This document shows positions 1 to 5,914 of a stretch of 9,478 bases of DNA, in pieces (within the stretch, counting starts at the first letter, position 1; each line of letters begins with the position of its first letter). Source of the DNA: Candidatus Zixiibacteriota bacterium. Lineage in GTDB: Bacteria > Zixibacteria > MSB-5A5 > GN15 > FEB-12. The DNA lies in contig QNAG01000098.1 of the NCBI GenBank assembly GCA_003641415.1, positions 1 through 9,478 of the forward strand, given 5' to 3'. The notes beneath the pieces were generated by a model that did no database searches, was not told the DNA's origin, and was given only the letters and a program-made list of their open reading frames with translations. The translations under genes and the position numbers were made by a program.

Positions 1-75
1 GGATGCGAGCATAATATAGCAACAGAACTTGCTCCCACAGCCGATAATAACTACATTGACGGCCTGTCAACATAA
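1..75 (+). CDS. 3' end of an unidentified upstream gene (partial)
   Basis: Reading from base 1, this frame stays open for 24 codons and ends at a TAA (73-75); the other two forward frames hit stops within the first 18 bases. The visible C-terminus ends in NNYIDGLST. The stop codon overlaps the start of the AAGGAGA ribosome-binding site of the next gene, whose ATG is only 9 bases further on. This is typical of adjacent genes in one operon. The fragment is too short to assign a family, and with only 24 codons an accidental open frame cannot be excluded. Confidence 0.5.
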   Translation, partial: GCEHNIATELAPTADNNYIDGLST

Positions 76-84
76 GGAGAACTC

Positions 85-1818
85 ATGGCCCGAAAGATCA
101 TCGTCGCATTAGTAGTAATCAGTTGCATACTAATTACCTGTGAAAACAGCCAGGCTCGCAATAAGCAGACCTTTGAGGATTTCTGTTTGGAAGCTCTGGA
201 GACAATACAGTCCTTCTACCCGGTGCGATCCACCGAAATGGGCATCCATGCTTATGATCATCGTCTGGTTGATTATTCGTCCAAATCCGTCAAGGGTATG
301 ATCAAGAAACTCACCAACTACGAAAAACAGCTATACAAGTACAAATCATCAAAGCTTAACAAATATCAGCAACTCAATCGCAAGTTGGTTAAGGGTAATG
401 TCGATGTTGCTTTATTGGACCTCAAAGCTATCAAGTGGCACAAGAAGTCACCGCAGTTGTATATTCAAGAAGCTGTTGATGGTGTTTACTTTCTTTTGTT
501 ATCTGACAACTCACCATTGTCAGAACGAGTTGTATCCATTATTGCTCGTATGAAAGCTGCTCCCGCTTTACTCTCGACAGCCAGAAAGAATATTAAGAAT
601 CCTTCAGCAGTGTTTATTGATGCAGCACTGGAGACAACTGAAACAGCCATGCAGTTCTACCGGGAAGTTGCCGGTGAGCTTATGAACAAATTTCCTGAAC
701 GTGCAGACAATATTCTTAAAGTATCCACAACTGCACGGGAAGCCATGAATGATTTCTCGACTTGGTTAAGTCAACTTACTCCCGGACCAGAGACAGCTTT
801 TGCAATTGGAAAAGACAATTTCGACTATAAGCTGGCGCATGAGTATTTCCTGGGGATGGATTCAGATTCACTGTTGATCCTCGGTGAACAGCTCCTTGAG
901 GAAAGTCAGCAAGCCTATCGTGAATATGAACAATATGTTGAGGCAAACCATCAGAATGGTAGTGATTCCGTGTTTGTGCCAGCTACTTTCACCCGTACCG
1001 ATATACTGGACTATTACAACTGGGAGACTGAGCAGGAAAGAATTTTCCTTGAAGAACACGACATCATAACAGTTCCGGAAGATATCGCACCGATTACAGT
1101 CATAGAAACTCCGCCATTTCTAAGGACAATGATAAGTGGGGTTACCTATCAACCTGCCGGACCATTTGATAGTGTTCAGCACGGTTATTTCTATGTTCGA
1201 CCAATTCCCGATGACCTTGATCGGAAGCAACTAGAAGCTCGATATCGCTATGTACACCGTCGAGGATTCAAAGGATTGGTGATTCACGAGGGATATCCCG
1301 GGCATCATCTGCAGCTACAGATCGCTGGTCGGCATAATGATCCGGTGCGTAAATGGCAACACAACATGATGTTGGTCGAAGGCTGGGCGTTGTATTGTGA
1401 AGAGATAATGTACCATAAAGGATTGTATGGCGATAAGAACCCATCCCGTTGGCTGTCCACGTTGGGTGGTATCCGATTTTGTGCTGCTCGAATAGTTGTT
1501 GATGTCAAACTACATATTGGCCAATTCACCTATGACGAGGCTGTAGCATGGATGATAGAGGTTTTAGATATCAACACCGACTCTGGTCGGGAGTTTATTG
1601 CTAAAGAAGTGCGTAGATATTGTCAGTCTCCCACGATCCAGATGTCTTACCTGATAGGGAAGCGCGAGATTATGAAGCTGTGTGAAGCAGTCAAAGCCCA
1701 AGAAAGGGATAGCTTCTCTCTCAAAGCCTTTCACGACCGGTTGCTGGCAGAGGGTTCTATCCCACCTGCGTTGCTGTGGGAAGTATTTGAACTCGATCGA
1801 GAACAATTTGTACATTGA
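85..1818 (+). CDS. DUF885 family zinc-peptidase-like putative lipoprotein
   Basis: This 577-residue protein has the hallmarks of the DUF885 family, whose members are regarded as M32-like zinc metallopeptidases of about 550-600 residues. The signature HEGYPGHH lies at residues 401-408 (an HExxxGHH-like metal site) and is followed by VEGWALYCEE at 431-440, which supplies the downstream acidic residue usual in this family. The N-terminus has a short basic start (MARK), a hydrophobic run and a V-I-S-C lipobox with Cys14, so export and lipid anchoring are likely; Cys19 (LITC) is a poorer alternative. The start is set by AAGGAGA at 74-80, four bases before the ATG. It probably acts outside the cytoplasm on peptides or peptide-like substrates, but the natural substrate of these proteins is generally unknown. 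The length is full and no frameshift is seen. Confidence 0.88.
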   Translation: MARKIIVALVVISCILITCENSQARNKQTFEDFCLEALETIQSFYPVRSTEMGIHAYDHRLVDYSSKSVKGMIKKLTNYEKQLYKYKSSKLNKYQQLNRKLVKGNVDVALLDLKAIKWHKKSPQLYIQEAVDGVYFLLLSDNSPLSERVVSIIARMKAAPALLSTARKNIKNPSAVFIDAALETTETAMQFYREVAGELMNKFPERADNILKVSTTAREAMNDFSTWLSQLTPGPETAFAIGKDNFDYKLAHEYFLGMDSDSLLILGEQLLEESQQAYREYEQYVEANHQNGSDSVFVPATFTRTDILDYYNWETEQERIFLEEHDIITVPEDIAPITVIETPPFLRTMISGVTYQPAGPFDSVQHGYFYVRPIPDDLDRKQLEARYRYVHRRGFKGLVIHEGYPGHHLQLQIAGRHNDPVRKWQHNMMLVEGWALYCEEIMYHKGLYGDKNPSRWLSTLGGIRFCAARIVVDVKLHIGQFTYDEAVAWMIEVLDINTDSGREFIAKEVRRYCQSPTIQMSYLIGKREIMKLCEAVKAQERDSFSLKAFHDRLLAEGSIPPALLWEVFELDREQFVH

Positions 1819-1925
1819 ATTCATAGTCAGTTGGTGAAACGTCTTAGCCTGTTGCAACGTATACAGAGATATAGAGCAAGTGATTTGCTTTGTGAATTAT
1901 TTGAGTATGAGCAGGTACAAACAAA

Positions 1926-2579
1926 ATGAGTTTGGTTTTTGAAATAGCAATTGTAATTATAATCTTGGCTATTAGTATACTCCTAATGCGGATTCGTCTT
2001 CGTGTGAAGTGGAGTTCGGACCGCAAATGGATTTTTTTAGGTTTGGGGCACTCCGGTCCTGAGTTTGATCTTATTAAACGGACAGGGACATTGAAGCTCT
2101 TTGGAATTACTCTAAAGCATTTCCCCCGGAAACGCATATCAGAGGATGAGACACCTGAGAAAATAACTAAACCCGGAAAGCCCCAAAAACGACAACGGCA
2201 GCGATCATGGCGTGATTTGCAACGATTGTTGCCAGTGATGATTAAGGAATTTATTTCGTTCTTGAAGAGTGTTTTATCATCGCTTGTGGTTGAGGAACTG
2301 CAAGGTGAAGTGAGGGGCGGTTTCGATTCTCCGAGCGATACCGGTATGGCTTATGGGTATTACCAGGCAGCTCTGGCGATTGCTCCTGGTGTGACTGGTC
2401 GATTGCATTATGTACCTGATTGGGAAGCCTCATCTTTGTCGGCATCAGCCAGAATAGCAGTAGCTCTTCCACTGTATAAACTTCTGTGGAGAACGGTGGT
2501 GCTTGCGTGGAGGTTACCCTTAAGAGATATTTACAAACTGGCGATAGGAACAAGAAAGGGAGGACATGATGTCCAATAA
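1926..2579 (+). CDS. DUF2953 (YtfI-like) membrane-anchored protein
   Basis: This 217-residue protein opens with one strong membrane segment (residues 4-21) followed at once by a basic RIRLRVK stretch, so the remainder is predicted on the cytoplasmic side. A highly basic linker (about 66-96, rich in K, R, Q and P) leads to the DUF2953-type region, seen as GEVRGGFDSPSDTGMAYGYY (128-147) and HYVPDWEAS (161-169). The protein ends in a moderately hydrophobic segment (180-205). In Bacillus and Clostridia the DUF2953 protein YtfI sits next to ytfJ, and the same arrangement is seen here: the next gene begins inside this one. An in-frame TGA at 1908 leaves ATG 1926 as the first start; the ribosome-binding site is weak (AGG at 1913-1915). 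The 107-base gap from the DUF885 gene shows no convincing promoter or terminator. The exact function is unknown. Confidence 0.75.
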   Translation: MSLVFEIAIVIIILAISILLMRIRLRVKWSSDRKWIFLGLGHSGPEFDLIKRTGTLKLFGITLKHFPRKRISEDETPEKITKPGKPQKRQRQRSWRDLQRLLPVMIKEFISFLKSVLSSLVVEELQGEVRGGFDSPSDTGMAYGYYQAALAIAPGVTGRLHYVPDWEASSLSASARIAVALPLYKLLWRTVVLAWRLPLRDIYKLAIGTRKGGHDVQ

Positions 2580-2994
2580 TGTCGTTGACATTCTTAAAGG
2601 CGTAGTCGGCGAACTACGAGAGATAGCCAAGTCCGAGACAGTAATAGGTAAGCCAGTTACAGTCGGTGACAAAACTGTGATTCCGGTGGTGAAGATATCA
2701 GTCGGTTTCGGAGCTGGTGGAGGTCAGGGAGAGGACGAAAAAGCTCGCGCTGGTTTTGGTGGAGGCGGGGGAGGAGGAGCTAAAATTGAACCTGCAGCGT
2801 TCATTATTATGGACGATGACGGCGTCAAGCTTATGCCTGTAGGAAAAGGCAAATGGGATACAATTATTGATGCCATTCCTGGTCTTGCCAAAAAGTTTGG
2901 CAAAATGAAAGACAGCTTCAAGACTGACAAGGCGGAAAAGGGGAAGTCCACTGATGAGGAAACTGAGGATAGAAACGAAGAAGCGGATAGTTAA
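2569..2994 (+). CDS. GerW/YtfJ family protein (spore-type YtfJ domain)
   Basis: Residues 1-100 match the GerW/YtfJ pattern: a short N-terminal helix, then GKPVTVGDKTVIPVVKISVGFG (27-48), a Gly-rich block with GAGGGQG and a run of seven glycines (64-70), then KIEPAAFIIMDDDGVKLMPVG (72-92). The C-terminus adds a charged, probably disordered Lys/Glu/Asp tail (about 112-141). In Bacillus subtilis YtfJ is a forespore protein needed for efficient germination, but the family also occurs in organisms that do not form spores, where its role is unknown. Two ATGs lie in tandem at 2566 and 2569. The purine-rich AAAGGGAGG (2555-2563) is 2 bases from the first and 5 from the second, so 2569 is chosen (141 residues). 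The gene overlaps the DUF2953 gene by 11 bases, which implies coupled translation and a shared function. Confidence 0.85.
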   Translation: MSNNVVDILKGVVGELREIAKSETVIGKPVTVGDKTVIPVVKISVGFGAGGGQGEDEKARAGFGGGGGGGAKIEPAAFIIMDDDGVKLMPVGKGKWDTIIDAIPGLAKKFGKMKDSFKTDKAEKGKSTDEETEDRNEEADS

Positions 2995-3041
2995 TGTATG
3001 ATAAGAGGCAAAAGCGTTAGTTTTTGCGCAATATACACAGG

Positions 3042-3087
3042 CTTAGAAGACTGAGAAAAAGGAATATCCCAGATTTTTCTATCTAAG
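3042..3087. repeat. Imperfect nested inverted repeat
   Basis: CTTAGA (3042-3047) pairs with TCTAAG (3082-3087), AGAAAAA (3054-3060) with TTTTTCT (3074-3080), and GGA (3061-3063) with TCC (3067-3069) around an ATA loop. The three arms are separated by small asymmetric bulges. It lies about 50 bases after the ytfJ-family stop codon and could be a 3' stabilising hairpin or weak terminator. Pairing is AT-rich and the structure was found by eye. Confidence 0.45.
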
Positions 3088-3130
3088 CGTAGCAATATCA
3101 TTCATGATGTTTAAGAGAAATCATTTAGAG

Positions 3131-3148
3131 AGAGCCACGATGGCTTTT
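3131..3148 (+). terminator. Weak candidate terminator of the ytfI/ytfJ-like unit
   Basis: AGAGCCA (3131-3137) can pair with TGGCTTT (3141-3147) around a CGA loop, with one G-U pair, and only four T residues follow the GGC. The stem is short and the T tract poor, so termination here would be inefficient at best. Confidence 0.3.
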
Positions 3149-3188
3149 GCTGGTTTAATTTAATTATAGTAGTCTTTACTCTTTTCTA

Positions 3189-3217
3189 TTGACATAATTA
3201 AAGTTAATAGGTATAAA
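3189..3217 (+). promoter_or_regulatory. Sigma-70-type promoter for the RRM gene
   Basis: A perfect TTGACA (3189-3194) is followed after exactly 17 bases by TATAAA (3212-3217). The 30 bases upstream are A/T-rich (UP-element-like). The predicted transcript start near 3224 lies about 188 nt before the ATG at 3412. A second TATAAT at 3225-3230 has no matching -35 box and is probably coincidental. Confidence 0.7.
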
Positions 3218-3223
3218 TTATAT

Positions 3224-3411
3224 GTATAATTGGTATCCCTCATTGCTTTTTTCGAGGTTTTTGTCGAGGCTTTATTATCCCTGTCAAATTTCCGGATAAG
3301 CTGTTACTGGGGACCGACGCGCAATAGTGCGCAATAACGTGCTTGTCCTGTAGATCGCAGTTTGAGTAAACAAGGCGTTCATGCAAGGATAAGCCACAAC
3401 CGGAGTGTAGA
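3224..3411 (+). promoter_or_regulatory. Long repeat-bearing 5' leader of the RRM gene
   Basis: The predicted leader contains GGATAAGC twice (3294-3301 and 3387-3394) and a TTATCC (3275-3280) that can pair with the GGATAA of either copy, giving two mutually exclusive structures. The distal copy is just upstream of the ribosome-binding site GGAG (3402-3405, 6 bases before the ATG). It also holds a tandem pair of GCGCAATA (3319-3326, 3329-3336) and two TCGAGG elements (3252-3257, 3264-3269). Small RNA-binding and cold-shock genes in other bacteria often have long regulatory leaders. Regulation here is inferred, not shown. Confidence 0.4.
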
Positions 3412-3696
3412 ATGAATATCTACATTGGCAATCTGTCGTATGACACGACAGAAGACGGACTGAGACAGGCTTTTGAAGCTTACGGCGAAGTTTCAAACGT
3501 GAACATCATTACAGACAGAGATAGCGGCCGCCCGCGTGGATTCGCTTTTGTCGAAATGCCTAATCAGGATGAAGCCACAGCAGCCATCAGTGGTGTGGGT
3601 GGACAGGAACTGAACGGGCGAACGTTGAATGTCAACGAAGCGAAGCCGCGAAAAGAAGGTGGCGGCGGTCGTGGTGGCGGTCGTCAAAGATACTAG
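3412..3696 (+). CDS. Single-RRM RNA-binding protein with Gly/Arg-rich tail
   Basis: This 94-residue protein is almost entirely one RNA recognition motif. RNP-2 is IYIGNL (residues 3-8) and RNP-1 is RGFAFVEM (42-49), with the aromatic residues Tyr4, Phe44 and Phe46 that stack on RNA bases. The fold ends near residue 78, and a basic Gly-rich tail (KEGGGGRGGGRQRY) follows. This is the architecture of the small bacterial RRM proteins, best known as cyanobacterial Rbp proteins, some of which are cold-induced and bind single-stranded RNA in the cytoplasm. The start is supported by GGAG at 3402-3405. It has its own promoter and terminator, so it is probably transcribed alone. Its RNA targets cannot be told from sequence. 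Confidence 0.93.
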   Translation: MNIYIGNLSYDTTEDGLRQAFEAYGEVSNVNIITDRDSGRPRGFAFVEMPNQDEATAAISGVGGQELNGRTLNVNEAKPRKEGGGGRGGGRQRY

Positions 3697-3717
3697 TAAC
3701 AACTGATAGTATTTTCT

Positions 3718-3732
3718 GCTGCTAATAGCAGC
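3718..3732 (+). repeat. Small perfect hairpin in the RRM 3' UTR
   Basis: GCTGCT (3718-3723) and AGCAGC (3727-3732) form a 6-bp stem with an AAT loop, 21 bases after the stop codon. It has no T tract and precedes the true terminator, so it may protect the mRNA 3' end. Confidence 0.5.
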
Positions 3733-3749
3733 GGTTCACCTAATGTGAG

Positions 3750-3779
3750 GGAGACTGGTTTATTCCAGTCTCCTTTTTT
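3750..3779 (+). terminator. Intrinsic terminator of the RRM gene
   Basis: A perfect 9-bp stem GGAGACTGG (3750-3758) / CCAGTCTCC (3765-3773) with a 6-base TTTATT loop is followed directly by six T residues (3774-3779). On the minus strand no T tract follows the hairpin, so it serves mainly the plus-strand transcript. Confidence 0.93.
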
Positions 3780-3920
3780 CTTTGTCGAATGAGTTATTGT
3801 GAACTGAAAACAAAGGTCTTAACAGTATGTGAAATGAAAATATATATGATAAACATTAGAAAGATTAATTGAGATATATACAACCTTCCAACAATAGAAA
3901 AAGAGTAGGAAAATCGTTAA

Positions 3921-4382
3921 TCAATTAGTTCCGACTATGGTTTTGAAGCTGTATATTTTCCATCGGTCGTGAACTTTATGTAAACCAAACTTGGTGCGAT
4001 ATCCTTTCGATTGATCTTTATCAATAAAAGTAACCTCCACGGTTGCCGTTTCGCCATCAATCTCAGCCTTGTTGACAATTCTCTGAAGGCTGAACCATCG
4101 TTTCTTGGTTACGCCATCGCCGGTAAGATCATCCAAAATCTGTTCCGGGCTTGTGAAGACACGGGGTTTGTCGTTCTTAAGAGCGTAATCCTCATTGATA
4201 TTACCCATCAGCTCAGCGAGATCAAGCAGATGAGCCAATGTAGCGCGATCGTTTTTCTCCATTGCTCCAAACATAGCGATTACAGCAGCTTTGGGATCAG
4301 TGCGTGAATTGTCAGTACACGACGACGCTATAGTTATAATGAGAGAAACTGTTGCGAGAACTAAAGCTGTTCTGCGTATCAT
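3921..4382 (-). CDS. Small lipoprotein, possibly NTF2-like/DUF4878-type
   Basis: This 153-residue protein has a clear lipoprotein signal: MIRR, a hydrophobic run and an A-S-S-C lipobox with Cys22. The mature part (helical DPKAAVIAMFGAMEKND, then beta-strand-rich ATVEVTFIDKD and DRWKIYSF near the C-terminus) resembles the NTF2-like/DUF4878 plan, but I cannot name the family with certainty. A longer reading from GTG 4394 is possible, but that GTG lies within the AGGTGG ribosome-binding site (4396-4391), which is spaced 8 bases from the ATG at 4382. The ATG sits one base after the TAA of the PorV-like gene, so translation is probably coupled. This suggests a partner role at the outer membrane. 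It is the last gene of the minus-strand operon; no good terminator is seen in the 140 AT-rich bases beyond. Confidence 0.8.
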   Translation of the reverse strand: MIRRTALVLATVSLIITIASSCTDNSRTDPKAAVIAMFGAMEKNDRATLAHLLDLAELMGNINEDYALKNDKPRVFTSPEQILDDLTGDGVTKKRWFSLQRIVNKAEIDGETATVEVTFIDKDQSKGYRTKFGLHKVHDRWKIYSFKTIVGTN

Positions 4383-4383
4383 T

Positions 4384-5331
4384 TTATATACCACCTGTTA
4401 TAGTTATTCTGTGTGTATTGCCAAGTTCTGCGCCAGGAGTGAAGGCATATGATATTTGTAGTTGATTTACATCAAAACCTACACCAACTCCAAGTCCTGC
4501 CCAACTGTCTTCAGAGTCGCTCGTTCGGTAGTTGGAACCAAAGCTGTTCCAACCCAAACGGAAATAGAACGGACGCAGTTCCCAGTATTCGCCACCGAAA
4601 GCGAAAGACACGTTGTTATCTGTTGGAACGATAATATCACCAACAAGTGTGACTGGAAGGCCTTTGGGACGCAATGAGATACCAGTGCGAAAGGTGAGTG
4701 GTAAAGGATCTTTGTCTTCCCCAAGGCTCGATAATTGCATACCGAGATTTTTAACTACCAAACCAAAACACATTCTATTGCGCAGACTTGAATAGTGTAT
4801 GCCGTCGTCTGCTGCAAAACCAAAAGCGGGGTACTCTTCGACTGACTCATAGATGATTTTGAATGTGGCACCATAAGTAAAGTCTGGTCCTTTTCGAGAG
4901 GCAGCCGAAACCGCCAACAATAAATCACCTCCGCTAAAATTCCCCAGATTAGCGCCAGACTGGTCGGTGCGGATAAAATCACCGTAGTTAAGATAACTGG
5001 CCCACCAACCAATCGAGAAGTTTTCTCGATACTTGCGGATATACCCGAGAAAGCCGGATTGCATATCTACAAAGTAGTTGTGGTAACCGGCGATAAATCG
5101 ATTGCCGTCAAAGGTAACAATTCCAGCGGGGTTGTAGTATAAAGCTGACTCATCATCAGCAAGACCTGTGAATGCTCCCCCCATTGCTACAGCTCTGGCT
5201 CCCACATTGATTTTAAGAAAAGGAAAACCGCTGGTACCTGACTTAGAGTTAATTCCTCCAGCCGAAATGGAACCGCAAATCATTCCTGTAGCGAATATCA
5301 GAACAAAGATCTTACTGTAATATGCTTTCAT
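4384..5331 (-). CDS. PorV/PorQ family outer-membrane beta-barrel protein
   Basis: This 315-residue protein begins with a signal peptide (cleavage likely after SISA, residue 24). It then shows the family signature: FLKINVGARAVAMGGAF (38-54), GLADDESALYYNPAGIV (56-72) and alternating aromatic beta-strand segments to the C-terminus (ISYAFTP...HRITITGGI). These are shared with PorV/PorQ and UPF0164-type proteins, which relate to the FadL-like barrels. In Bacteroidota PorV acts in type IX secretion as a shuttle for secreted proteins, but the wider family also occurs without that system, so secretion is not implied. Its place after an LptE-like gene and before a lipoprotein supports outer-membrane localisation. 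An AAGGA ribosome-binding site (5342-5338) lies 6 bases upstream of the ATG. Length and frame are intact. Confidence 0.85.
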   Translation of the reverse strand: MKAYYSKIFVLIFATGMICGSISAGGINSKSGTSGFPFLKINVGARAVAMGGAFTGLADDESALYYNPAGIVTFDGNRFIAGYHNYFVDMQSGFLGYIRKYRENFSIGWWASYLNYGDFIRTDQSGANLGNFSGGDLLLAVSAASRKGPDFTYGATFKIIYESVEEYPAFGFAADDGIHYSSLRNRMCFGLVVKNLGMQLSSLGEDKDPLPLTFRTGISLRPKGLPVTLVGDIIVPTDNNVSFAFGGEYWELRPFYFRLGWNSFGSNYRTSDSEDSWAGLGVGVGFDVNQLQISYAFTPGAELGNTHRITITGGI

Positions 5332-5350
5332 TAATTATCCTTATGTTAGT

Positions 5351-5402
5351 AGTCTTGTTAACACGGGTCAACCCAATCTATCATGTTTGGATAAACAAGT
5401 CT
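5351..5402. repeat. Nested dyad in the lptE-porV spacer
   Basis: In the 76-base gap, CTTGTT (5354-5359) pairs with AACAAG (5394-5399). After one mismatch, two more pairs extend it (AG 5351-5352 with CT 5401-5402). A smaller GGGT (5365-5368) / ACCC (5371-5374) dyad lies inside. It could be an intercistronic RNA structure or a protein-binding site that tunes porV against the genes before it. No T tract follows on the minus strand, so it is not a standard terminator. Confidence 0.4.
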
Positions 5403-5407
5403 GTTTT

Positions 5408-5908
5408 TCACCAACTCTTGGTGGTCTTGTTAATAATCGTCTCCACAAGCAATTTAATGGCTGTTTGTTGTCCGTCATCTTCTGTCTCAGAATCTACCTG
5501 GTAGATACCTTGCTGGCTAATCCTGTCATTCCAGATTTCGGAGCCATCGCTGGATTTCTTAAGTGTTATACTAAAATCCATGGTTACCTCGTAAGATATT
5601 ACTTCGTCTTCAGAGGTAAACTCGTGTGGATGGCGATCATATTTGACAAGTGTGCCTGCCAGAATAACATCAGCATTTTCGGCGGAGACGATTTTCATTG
5701 TCCCGTCAGCTATAAAGGCATCAATCACGTTATCTGTCATTATGTCTGCCAGACCAAATTCTGGCGTTTCATTCTCAAAGCGCTCGACTGCAACTGATGA
5801 GATATCAGATTTACCTCTTGGGTTAAATGTATAGACACCACAAGAGATTGCAAACGTAGCAATCAAAAGCGAAGAAATAAAAAATATCTGTTTTTTGAAA
5901 TAAAACAT
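5408..5908 (-). CDS. LptE-like LPS-assembly lipoprotein
   Basis: This 166-residue protein has a lipoprotein signal with an A-I-S-C lipobox (Cys23), followed by GVYTFNP. The core has the LptE-like order: SSVAVERFENETPEFGLADI, then a helix reading TDNVIDAFIADG, then DVILAGTLVKYDRHPHEF, then strands with EVTMDFSITLKK and SDGSEIWNDR. LptE pairs with the LptD barrel to insert lipopolysaccharide into the outer membrane; family members are short and very divergent, so this rests on overall pattern rather than catalytic residues. The ATG is 6 bases after the hutI stop, with only a weak GTGGGTGA-type site, so translation may depend on ribosomes finishing hutI. The porV-like gene downstream fits an envelope role. 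A related DUF4136-type or other periplasmic lipoprotein is the main alternative. Confidence 0.72.
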   Translation of the reverse strand: MFYFKKQIFFISSLLIATFAISCGVYTFNPRGKSDISSVAVERFENETPEFGLADIMTDNVIDAFIADGTMKIVSAENADVILAGTLVKYDRHPHEFTSEDEVISYEVTMDFSITLKKSSDGSEIWNDRISQQGIYQVDSETEDDGQQTAIKLLVETIINKTTKSW

Positions 5909-5914
5909 AAAATT

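Larger units (their letters stand above)
2995..3411. other. 417-base gene-free stretch: 3' end of ytfJ unit and RRM promoter/leader
   Basis: No credible protein-coding frame is present. The first half is AT-rich and holds an imperfect dyad (3042-3087) and a weak terminator candidate (3131-3148). The second half holds a promoter (3189-3217) and the long leader of the RRM gene. The 8-mer GCGCAATA occurs three times (3026-3033, 3319-3326, 3329-3336), the last two separated by only GT. Confidence 0.7.

Noticed and set aside
1844..2137. Minus-strand open frame covering the DUF885-DUF2953 gap
   Set aside because: It runs into the 5' part of the DUF2953 gene on the opposite strand and reads as an antisense shadow of its hydrophobic and basic codons.
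2724..2951. Minus-strand open frame with a proline run opposite the GerW-like gene
   Set aside because: The prolines are simply the complement of the Gly-codon run; it has no ribosome-binding site or family resemblance, and the plus-strand frame is clearly the gene.
3225..3230. Perfect TATAAT just downstream of the chosen RRM promoter
   Set aside because: No -35 box lies at a workable distance, whereas TTGACA and TATAAA are spaced at exactly 17 bases.
3381..3392. Three-codon upstream reading frame (ATG CAA GGA TAA) in the RRM leader
   Set aside because: It is too short to judge and lacks a good ribosome-binding site; chance is the simplest explanation.
3780..3920. Search for a minus-strand terminator after the last operon gene
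   Set aside because: The stretch is AT-rich with no convincing stem plus T tract; the 3750-3773 hairpin lacks a T tract in that direction.
5343..5371. Possible internal minus-strand promoter TTGACC-17-TAACAT before the PorV-like gene
   Set aside because: Not listed as a feature because its start site would fall on the ribosome-binding site; kept only as an alternative in the spacer finding.
5387..5797. 136-codon plus-strand open frame opposite the LptE-like gene
   Set aside because: The LptE-like frame has a signal peptide, lipobox and operon position; this frame has no recognisable domain and no ribosome-binding site.
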